Source: Gammaproteobacteria bacterium
GTDB lineage: Bacteria; Pseudomonadota; Gammaproteobacteria; Steroidobacterales; Steroidobacteraceae
Reading direction: 5' to 3'
NCBI GenBank assembly: GCA_021323735.1
Contig: JAJPKM010000027.1
Span: forward strand, 1-45,857
Length of the DNA stretch: 45,857 bases
Within the stretch, counting starts at the first letter, position 1. Each line of letters begins with the position of its first letter. The position numbers were made by a program, and so were the translations under genes. Below the pieces are notes generated by a model. It was not told the DNA's origin, ran no database searches, and saw nothing but the letters and a program-made list of their open reading frames with translations. Positions 1 through 7,073 of the stretch are shown here, piece after piece.

Positions 1-152
1 CGCAGCAACCTGCGATCGATGCAGCGCCGGCCGACCCTTGTGCAGGCATTCTGGAAACAAGTTGATTTGTTCTGAATATGTCACTTATTTATGCAAGACT
101 CAATAGTATCAGTTTCTCCATGTACTTAATCGCTCACAGGGGAGAGAAGCGA

Positions 153-1685
153 ATGGCGAATGAACAAGATTCCGGGCTAAGCAGACGTGATTTCGTACAA
201 GGTGCCGTTTCCGGTGCGGCGCTGGCGGCGGTTCCCATGGGGGCGTTCGCCGCAACCTCAGGCGGCGAGGCGGACAAAGCGGCCGTCATGGCGCAAATCC
301 CGAAGATGCACGCCGCGAACCTCAAGCGACTACAGGACTGGATCGCGCTGCCGTCGATCGCCGCCGAGAACCGCAATTTTCCGCAGGGTCCGGAGTACAT
401 GGCGAAGCTGGCCCAGGAGGCGGGGTTCGGTAATGTGAAACTCATTCCGACGTCGGGCAAGCCGGGCGTGTTCGGCAAAATCGATGCCGGCGCGCGCACC
501 ACGATGGCGATTTACTTCATGTACGACGTGAAACAGTTCGTGCCTGAGGAGTGGAGTTCGCCGCCTCTGGAGGCGCGCCTGGTACAGAAAGAGGGCTTGG
601 GCACCGTTTGCATGGGGCGCGGCGCGGTCAATCAAAAGGGGCCGGAAAACTCCTTCTTGAGCGCGCTGATGGCCTTCAAGGCGGCTGGGAAGAAGCTGCC
701 CGTCAATCTCGTGCTGGTTTGCGAGGGCGAGGAGGAAATTGCTTCGCCGCATTTCCAAGAAGTGGTCAAGAATCCCGAAGTCATGGCGGAACTGAAGAAG
801 TGCGTGGGCGTCTTCATGCCGGAAGCCGGCCAGGATCGCGATGGCGGCGTGCAAGTGTCCCTCGGCGCCAAGGGAGTGGTCGAGTTGGAATTGATCTCGA
901 GCGGCGAAACTTGGGGACGCGGGCCGGCGCACGATGTGCACTCGAGCCTCGAAGCGCAGGTGGATTCTCCGACCTGGCATCTGGTTCAGGCATTGCATAC
1001 GCTGGTCGAGAAAGATGGGCATACGCCGGCGGTGGAGGGCTTCTTCGACAAGGCCAAACCGCTGACCGCAGCACAGGAACAGATGATCCGGGATCACGCC
1101 GCCAAAACGGCGGAGAGCACGGTGAAGAAGGCACTGGGTGTGCAGCACTGGGTGCATGACAAGAATTGGGTGGACTCGCTGATGCTGCTCGAGTCCCGGC
1201 CGACGATCAACATCGAAGGGCTGGTGGCGGGGTACACGGGTCCGGGCGGAAAGACGGTGCTGCCGCACAAGGCGGTGGCAAAAATCGACATGCGTCTGGT
1301 GCCCGACATGACCGCGGCCGATACGCTGCAGAAGTTGAAAGCGCATCTGGCGAAGCAGGGGTTTGCCGACATTGAAGTGAACATGAGCGGGGGATACAAC
1401 CCGACCACGACGGAGGCAGGCAGCAAGTTGATTCAAACTCAGCTGGCCACGTATCGAAAGCTCGGCCTCGATCCGCAGCTATGGCCGCGTTCCGCGGGAT
1501 CCTGGCCCGGCTATGTGTTCACCGATGCCCCCTTGAATCTACCCGCCGGTCATTTTGGCTTAGGTCATGGGACGGGCGCACATGCTCCGGACGAATATTA
1601 CTTGATTGAATCCACCAATCCGAAAGTGCAGGGATTGGACGGCGCAGTCGCCTCCTTCGTGGAGTATTTATACGCTCTGGGTTGA
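153..1685 (+). CDS. Tat-exported M20-family hydrolase with altered metal site
   Basis: This is a 510-residue protein of the M20 metallopeptidase fold (carboxypeptidase/carnosinase-like). The start at 153 follows a GGGGAGAG ribosome site, and places a twin-arginine motif, SRRDFV, at residues 10-15 ahead of an Ala-rich hydrophobic stretch, so export by Tat is predicted. Against the usual CNDP-type pattern (GHxD ... GRGxxDDKG ... EGxEE ... H), the first His is Met123 in YFMYDV and the bridging Asp is Asn160 in RGAVNQKG. The acidic pair E194/E195 and the C-terminal His477 (GAHAPDEY) are kept, as is the dimer-loop His in HDVHSS. The altered positions are read from the sequence. Whether the enzyme binds one metal, none, or has a new substrate is unknown. 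It stands alone, with a hairpin downstream. Confidence 0.85.
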   Translation: MANEQDSGLSRRDFVQGAVSGAALAAVPMGAFAATSGGEADKAAVMAQIPKMHAANLKRLQDWIALPSIAAENRNFPQGPEYMAKLAQEAGFGNVKLIPTSGKPGVFGKIDAGARTTMAIYFMYDVKQFVPEEWSSPPLEARLVQKEGLGTVCMGRGAVNQKGPENSFLSALMAFKAAGKKLPVNLVLVCEGEEEIASPHFQEVVKNPEVMAELKKCVGVFMPEAGQDRDGGVQVSLGAKGVVELELISSGETWGRGPAHDVHSSLEAQVDSPTWHLVQALHTLVEKDGHTPAVEGFFDKAKPLTAAQEQMIRDHAAKTAESTVKKALGVQHWVHDKNWVDSLMLLESRPTINIEGLVAGYTGPGGKTVLPHKAVAKIDMRLVPDMTAADTLQKLKAHLAKQGFADIEVNMSGGYNPTTTEAGSKLIQTQLATYRKLGLDPQLWPRSAGSWPGYVFTDAPLNLPAGHFGLGHGTGAHAPDEYYLIESTNPKVQGLDGAVASFVEYLYALG

Positions 1686-1725
1686 CTGCTCTCGGCGGAA
1701 CACTCAGGACTGAAGCCCAAAGATC

Positions 1726-1758
1726 GCGCGGCGCCGCTCAGCGGCGGTGCCGCGCTTT
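1726..1758 (+). terminator. Hairpin terminator after the M20-like gene
   Basis: The outer stem GCGCGGC (1726-1732) pairs with GCCGCGC (1749-1755). An inner GCCGC/GCGGC stem sits inside it, and a short TTT tract follows. It lies 40 bp past the stop codon of the M20-like gene. The T tract is short, so efficiency is uncertain. Confidence 0.5.
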
Positions 1759-1773
1759 GACCAGCCGGGTTAC

Positions 1774-1821
1774 CGATTGGCAGCGTTGTCGATTAGCGGC
1801 GTTGTCCATTGGCGGGCATTC
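1774..1821. repeat. Three imperfect 16-bp tandem repeats
   Basis: Three adjoining 16-bp units begin at 1774, 1790 and 1806, each close to the pattern CGATTGGCGGCGTTGT. The first two differ at only two positions and the third is more diverged. They occupy the gap between two convergent genes. No coding potential is evident. Confidence 0.6.
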
Positions 1822-1864
1822 CCGATTGCCCGCGTCCTGATTATCCGCCCTCGCGCTCGCTCGA

Positions 1865-3487
1865 TCAACCGTTGAAAACGCCGCCGTACTTCTCACGCAG
1901 AACGGTCTTCTGCACCTTGCCCGTGCCTCCCACGGGAAGCGATTCGAGGAAAATGACTTCCTCGGGCACCCACCACTTCGCGACTCGCTCGGCGAGAAAC
2001 CCGAGAATTTCCTGCGCCTCCAAGCAGTGGCCCGCTTTGCACACCACGAACAGCAGCGGCCGCTCCTGCCATTTGGGGTGCTTGACGCCGATCACGGCCG
2101 CGGCCGCCACGGCGGGATGGCCGAGGGTGGCATTCTCCAAGTCGATCGAACTGATCCACTCGCCGCCCGTCTTGATCAAGTCCTTCGCGCGATCTCTGAT
2201 CTGCATGGTCCCCTGCGCATCGATCGTGGCGATGTCGCCGGTGGGAAACCAGCCATCCTTCAGGGGTGAGGTGGCGCTCCTGTAGTAGCCGCTGATGATC
2301 CATTGTCCGCGCACCATGAGCTCACCCTGCGACTTGCCGTCGCGGGGCAATGTCCTGCCATCCTCGTCCACCACCTTGATATCCACGCCGAACACCGACT
2401 TGCCGGCATTGGCGGCGGCCGCATGCCGCCGCGCCGGTTCCCATTGCAGCTGGGCTTCGGTCGCGCAGCTCAAAGTAGCCACCGCCGTGGTTTCCGTCAT
2501 TCCCCAGCCCTGGCGCACCTCGATGCCGAAGCGTTCGTCGAACTTGGCAATCATGGCGAGCGGCACGGCGGAGCCGCCGGACAACACCCGCCGCAGGGTT
2601 GAAAACTTCAAATTGTGCTGTTCGACGTACTGCAGCAGTTGCAGCCACACCGTGGGAACGCCTGCGCTCACCGTGACCTTCTCGCTTTCCATCAATTCGT
2701 AAAGAGAGGCGCCGTCCAGACGCGGTCCCGGCAGGACCAGCCGGGTGCCGCCGATCAAACATCCGTACGGGGCGCACCAACCGTTGATGTGAAACATGGG
2801 CACCACGGTGAGCATCGACTCCCTGGAGGAGAGGCACAGCATGCCCGGCATGCAGATGGTCATGGCGTTCAAAACGATCGCTCGATGCGAATACAGCGCG
2901 CCCTTGGGGTTGCCCGTAGTCCCTGAGGTGTAGCAAATGGCCGCGCTCGATCGCTCGTCGAACTCAGGCCACGTGAATGTATCGCTCTGCGACTCGATCA
3001 GCGTCTCGTAGCAGTACACGTTGGCCACGCCGAGGGTAGGCATATTTTGCGCATCGGACATGCATATCCACGCACGGACGCGGGGGCAGCGTTCGGCCAT
3101 GGCGGCGACCAGGGGAGCGAAGGTCGAATCGAAGAACAGCACCTCGTCCTGCGCATGATTCACGATGAAGATCAGCTGATCGAGATGCAGGCGGGGATTG
3201 CAGGTATGAACGATCATGCCGCTCCCCGACACCGCATAATAAATCTCGACGTGGCGGTGATTGTTCCAAGCCAGGGTGCCGGCCACCGACCCTGCGGCCA
3301 ACCTCAAGTCGGCGAGGGCATTCGCCAGCTTCCTGGCGCGTGCGCCGCATTGCGCATAGGTGTAGCGGAACACCGGGCCATGCGTTTCGCGCGACACGAT
3401 TTCCGCGTCGCCGTTCTGTGCCGCCGCGTGCTCGATGATCGCGGAGATCAGCAGCGGCCGATCCATTATCAATCCTGGCTGAAGCAT
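1865..3487 (-). CDS. AlkK-like medium/long-chain acyl-CoA ligase
   Basis: A 540-residue ANL-superfamily adenylating enzyme that activates a carboxylic acid to its acyl-CoA with ATP in the cytoplasm. The AMP-binding P-loop YTSGTTGNPKG, the GWGMTET motif, the YRSATSPLKDGWFPTGD hinge region and the C-terminal catalytic Lys region (GGTGKVQKTVLREKY) are all present. The stretch AWNNHRHVEIYYAVSGSG closely resembles AlkK of alkane-degrading pseudomonads, so fatty acids of medium or longer chain are the best guess. The start at 3487 has a strong GGGGAG site 5 bp upstream; an inner ATG at 3466 also has an AGGA. It begins 22 bp after the PQQ dehydrogenase stop on the same strand, so the two are probably cotranscribed. 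Confidence 0.88.
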   Translation of the reverse strand: MLQPGLIMDRPLLISAIIEHAAAQNGDAEIVSRETHGPVFRYTYAQCGARARKLANALADLRLAAGSVAGTLAWNNHRHVEIYYAVSGSGMIVHTCNPRLHLDQLIFIVNHAQDEVLFFDSTFAPLVAAMAERCPRVRAWICMSDAQNMPTLGVANVYCYETLIESQSDTFTWPEFDERSSAAICYTSGTTGNPKGALYSHRAIVLNAMTICMPGMLCLSSRESMLTVVPMFHINGWCAPYGCLIGGTRLVLPGPRLDGASLYELMESEKVTVSAGVPTVWLQLLQYVEQHNLKFSTLRRVLSGGSAVPLAMIAKFDERFGIEVRQGWGMTETTAVATLSCATEAQLQWEPARRHAAAANAGKSVFGVDIKVVDEDGRTLPRDGKSQGELMVRGQWIISGYYRSATSPLKDGWFPTGDIATIDAQGTMQIRDRAKDLIKTGGEWISSIDLENATLGHPAVAAAAVIGVKHPKWQERPLLFVVCKAGHCLEAQEILGFLAERVAKWWVPEEVIFLESLPVGGTGKVQKTVLREKYGGVFNG

Positions 3488-3509
3488 GTGCTCTCCCCCA
3501 TCCGCCTGG

Positions 3510-5798
3510 CTATTTGTGCGCGGCCGCGCTTTCCTGGGCGCGGTAGCCGATCCAAGCCTGTTCGATCAGATAGGCGCGCACGTTGTCGGCATCCTGTTCG
3601 CTCAACAGGTCGCTGAAGCGCTCCATCCCGGCCGGAGCCAGAATACCGCGCAACAAAATATCCTTGAACTGGGCATGCAGTCCGGCATCGAGCTTTCTAA
3701 GGTCCGGTGTGGTGCTGGGGCCGAGTTGGTGGCAGCGCGTACATTGCTCGATGAAGGTGACTTCACCGGCGTCGATTTGCGCCTGCGTCGCCTTCTGCTC
3801 GGGCGGCTTGGGAAAACCGGGTTCGGCTCGCGCCGGCGGAGTGGGCACGGCGCCCCCGCCCAGTTTGAAGGCGATGATGCGATTGGTGTTTTGATACTTG
3901 AGCGCCGCACTGCTGGGCGGGATGGGGCCCACGGTGATCGCGGTACCGCCGTAACCGACCTGAACGGCGACGTACTGCACGCCGCCGACGGCATAGGTCA
4001 TGGGCGCCGCCATGATGTGGCTGCCGGTTTTCAGCACCTTCAGCACCTTGCCGGTGTCGGCCGCGTACACCCACAACTCGCCGCTCCCTCTACCTTGAAA
4101 CACCAAGTTGCCGGCGGTGGACATCACGCCGCCGTCGTAGCCGCGGATGCCGGAGGAGGTCTCATGTTCCCAAACCACTTTTTGACGCATCGGATCCCAG
4201 GCGCGGATCAATTCGCGTACCGGCTTGACGTGGCGCATGGCCTTGATGGCCTGTTCATCCGGCACCGGCCCGAACAGCCGTGCCGCATCCTTCGAATCAT
4301 AGGTGTCGTCGGGAATGATGCCCTGGGCGGTGAAGAATCCTTCGATGTACTTCACTTTGCTGCCGTTGTGCAGCAGGTCGACCCAGATGGTCGGTACGTC
4401 GATGACCGGAATATAGGCCAGTTGAGTCTGCGGGCTGTACGACATGGGATTCCAGGTGTGGGCACCGAACCAAGAAGGGTAGATATTCTTGGCGGTCCCA
4501 TACCAATCCGCCTGCGGCGTGACCACCGGCCTGCCGGTTTTCATGTCGACATGCGTGGCCCAGTTCATAAAGGCAAAGTTCCGGGCTGAAAGCAGCTGAC
4601 CGGTCTTGCGGTCCAACACATAGAAAAAGGCGTTCTTCGAGGCCTGCATGATCACCGAGCGGGGAGTCCCGTCGATTACGATGTCGGCCAGCACCATCTT
4701 TTGAACGGCGTCGTAGTCCCAGCTGTCATGCGGCGTTTCTTGGTAGTACCAAGCCATGCGCCCGGTGGTCGCGTCGACCGCGATGATGCAGGTGGCGTAG
4801 AGGCTATCGAGCTGTTTCGGGCCCAGCTGGCGAAGATCGTAGGGGGCCGCGTTGGCGGTGCCGAAATACAGTAGATTCAATTTAGCGTCGTAGGCGAACC
4901 CGTCCCATGCGGTGGCGCCGCCCTTGAACTCCGGCTTGCGGTGCGGATCCCAGGTCTTGTCGGCGGCGGCCAACTCGGGATTTTCATAAGGCTGGCCGAC
5001 GGCGGGCGGCACCGTGAAGAAACGCCATTTGAGCGCACCGGTCTTCACATCGTAGGCCGATATGTAGCCGCGCACCGCACCGTGCCCCATGTCGGCACCG
5101 CTGTTGCCGATGACCACCACGTTGCCGGCAATCTGCGGCGCCCCGGTGCTGGAGTACGGTAATTTGCGATCGATGATGGTGTCGGCTTCCCAGACTTTCG
5201 TCCCGGTAGCCGCGTCGAGTGCATGCAGACGTCCGTCCACGGAGGCCACGAACACCTTGCCCTGCCACACTGCCACGCCGCGATTGACCAGGTCGCAGCA
5301 GGGATTTCTCCCCATGAAGTAGTCGGCCTTCGGATCGTAGCGCCACAGCTCCCGGCCCGTGGCGGCGTCGACCGCGTACACATAGCCCCAGGTGCCGGAG
5401 GTGTACATCACGCCATCGATGACCAGCGGCGTGGCTTCCTGGCCGCGTTGCGGCTCGCCCAGGTCGTAACTCCAGGCGAAACCCAGCTGTTTGACGTTGG
5501 CGGCGTCGATGCTCTTCAAGGGCGAGTAATAGGTGCCATCCTTGTCGCGGCCGCCCGTGAACCAATTCTGCGGTTCTTGATCCGCCGCTTCCAGCCGCGC
5601 CGCATCCACATTTCCGGCGGCGGGAGCGACGCCGCTCCCGGCCGATTCCGCGGCCGAGGGGCCCGTGGCCGCGAGTGCCGAACCCGCCTTCAGTCCCAGT
5701 GCGGCTTCGCAAATCAATGTTCCGCAAACCAATGCTGCGCAGACCAGTGCTGTAGGTATTCGCAAGAGGATCTCCCGGGGGCTCTTAAGGTTTGGCAT
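3510..5798 (-). CDS. PQQ-dependent alcohol dehydrogenase with fused cytochrome c, predicted lanthanide type
   Basis: A 762-residue periplasmic quinohemoprotein. A hydrophobic signal segment covers about residues 12-44. The eight-bladed propeller follows, with repeated D-x-x-TG-x-x-W docking motifs, and a vicinal disulfide candidate C167-C168. The metal/PQQ site shows D236 (in SGADMG, where Glu is usual), N316 (GTANAAPY) and the catalytic D361 in PHDSWDYD. D363, two residues after the catalytic Asp, is the position that is Asp in lanthanide enzymes such as XoxF and PedH and Ala or Ser in calcium enzymes. A C-terminal cytochrome c domain carries CTRCH (686-690) and a candidate axial Met725. The annotated ATG has a poor ribosome site; a TTG at residue 12 (5765) preceded by GGGAG is an alternative start. 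The substrate is unknown. The neighbouring acyl-CoA ligase suggests a fatty or aryl alcohol. Confidence 0.9.
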   Translation of the reverse strand: MPNLKSPREILLRIPTALVCAALVCGTLICEAALGLKAGSALAATGPSAAESAGSGVAPAAGNVDAARLEAADQEPQNWFTGGRDKDGTYYSPLKSIDAANVKQLGFAWSYDLGEPQRGQEATPLVIDGVMYTSGTWGYVYAVDAATGRELWRYDPKADYFMGRNPCCDLVNRGVAVWQGKVFVASVDGRLHALDAATGTKVWEADTIIDRKLPYSSTGAPQIAGNVVVIGNSGADMGHGAVRGYISAYDVKTGALKWRFFTVPPAVGQPYENPELAAADKTWDPHRKPEFKGGATAWDGFAYDAKLNLLYFGTANAAPYDLRQLGPKQLDSLYATCIIAVDATTGRMAWYYQETPHDSWDYDAVQKMVLADIVIDGTPRSVIMQASKNAFFYVLDRKTGQLLSARNFAFMNWATHVDMKTGRPVVTPQADWYGTAKNIYPSWFGAHTWNPMSYSPQTQLAYIPVIDVPTIWVDLLHNGSKVKYIEGFFTAQGIIPDDTYDSKDAARLFGPVPDEQAIKAMRHVKPVRELIRAWDPMRQKVVWEHETSSGIRGYDGGVMSTAGNLVFQGRGSGELWVYAADTGKVLKVLKTGSHIMAAPMTYAVGGVQYVAVQVGYGGTAITVGPIPPSSAALKYQNTNRIIAFKLGGGAVPTPPARAEPGFPKPPEQKATQAQIDAGEVTFIEQCTRCHQLGPSTTPDLRKLDAGLHAQFKDILLRGILAPAGMERFSDLLSEQDADNVRAYLIEQAWIGYRAQESAAAHK

Positions 5799-5845
5799 CC
5801 CCGAATATAGTATCTTGTGGGCATGCCAATGATGCTTAAGAACGA

Positions 5846-6976
5846 ATGATTCTCAATATCGAGGATCTGCGCCGGCTCGCGCGGCGCCGGATTCCGCGGG
5901 CGATGTTCGACTATGCCGACGGCGGCTCCTACGATGAGCGCACGATTAGGCGCAACGCCGCGGATCTCGATGCCATGACTTTCCGGCAACGGGTCATGGT
6001 CGACGTATCGAAAATATCGCTGGCCACCACCTTTCTCGGTTCACCGGTTTCAATGCCGCTGGCCATCGGCCCGACCGGTCTCGCCGGTTTGTTTCACGCC
6101 GACGGCGAGATTCTCGGTGCCAGGGCCGCCGCCGCCTGCGGCATCCCGTTCTGCCTCAGCACCATGTCGATCTGTTCCATCGAGGATGTCCGCGCGGCCA
6201 CACAGCAGCCGTTCTGGTTCCAGCAATACCTGATGAAGGATCGCGGTTTCAACCAGGAACTCATCGATCGCGCCGCGGCAGCGGAGTGTTCCGCGCTCAT
6301 GCTCACACTGGATCTGCAGGTCATCGGTGAGCGGCGCCGCGATCCCCGCAATGGGTTGACCATTCCGCCCAAGTTGACGTGGAGAAATGCCTGGGACATC
6401 GCGACGAAACCCGGCTGGGCCCTGAGGGTGCTGTTCGGCAAACGGCGCACGTTCGGCAATCTGGTGGGCCGTATCGGCGGTAGCAGCGGGATCAATACGC
6501 TGGCGGAGTGGACGGCAACGCAATTCGATGCATCGGCCAACTGGCGCGATGTGGATTGGGTGCGAAGCCGCTGGCCGGGGAAGCTGATCCTGAAAGGCGT
6601 CCTCGATGCCGACGACGCGCGGCTGGCCGTTGCCGCCGGCGCCGATGCCATCGTGGTATCGAATCACGGCGGACGCCAGCTCGACGGTGCGCCCTCGTCG
6701 ATCTCGGTTTTGAGCGAAATCGTCGAGGCGGTCGGCGGCCGTTGCGAGGTGATGTTCGACGGCGGTGTTCGCTCCGGCCAGGATATTGCAAAGGCCCTGG
6801 CGCTCGGTGCGCGCGGGGCGCTGATCGGGAAGGCATTTCTGTATGCGCTGTCGGCGGCCGGAGAAGCCGGCGTCAAGCGGGCCGTCGAAATCATGCGCAA
6901 CGAGCTGCGCGTGACCTTGGCGTTGACCGGAACTTCGAATCTCGACGGTGTCGGGCGGCACATATTGCGGACCTGA
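5846..6976 (+). CDS. lldD: FMN-dependent alpha-hydroxy-acid dehydrogenase (L-lactate dehydrogenase type)
   Basis: A 376-residue TIM-barrel flavoenzyme of the LldD / glycolate oxidase family. The N-terminal FDYADGGSYDE motif, the FMN-contacting QQY (Y128), the barrel Lys250 (LILKGV) and the catalytic SNHGGRQLDG block with His274 are all intact. The family oxidises L-2-hydroxyacids to 2-oxoacids, passing electrons to the quinone pool or oxygen. The WFQQYLMKDRGF wording and length favour a membrane-associated L-lactate dehydrogenase, but mandelate or glycolate cannot be excluded. It is divergent from the PQQ dehydrogenase with only 47 bp between the starts, so the two promoters overlap or share control. 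Confidence 0.85.
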   Translation: MILNIEDLRRLARRRIPRAMFDYADGGSYDERTIRRNAADLDAMTFRQRVMVDVSKISLATTFLGSPVSMPLAIGPTGLAGLFHADGEILGARAAAACGIPFCLSTMSICSIEDVRAATQQPFWFQQYLMKDRGFNQELIDRAAAAECSALMLTLDLQVIGERRRDPRNGLTIPPKLTWRNAWDIATKPGWALRVLFGKRRTFGNLVGRIGGSSGINTLAEWTATQFDASANWRDVDWVRSRWPGKLILKGVLDADDARLAVAAGADAIVVSNHGGRQLDGAPSSISVLSEIVEAVGGRCEVMFDGGVRSGQDIAKALALGARGALIGKAFLYALSAAGEAGVKRAVEIMRNELRVTLALTGTSNLDGVGRHILRT

Positions 6977-7073
6977 CGGGACCGCGGGCGCGATACCCGG
7001 ACGGGGCTCGCGGCTGTTTTGCAGTATTGCGAAGAACCAGTGCACAATCACCCGATCATAGGGAGGCCTGAAC

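Noticed and set aside
1-75. Frame open from the window edge to a TGA at 73-75, possibly the end of an upstream gene
   Set aside because: Only 24 codons, no recognisable motif, and another frame is also open for most of this stretch.
330-1436. 368-codon minus-strand frame opposite the M20-like gene
   Set aside because: His/Arg-rich shadow of a GC-rich gene; the plus-strand frame has clear family motifs.
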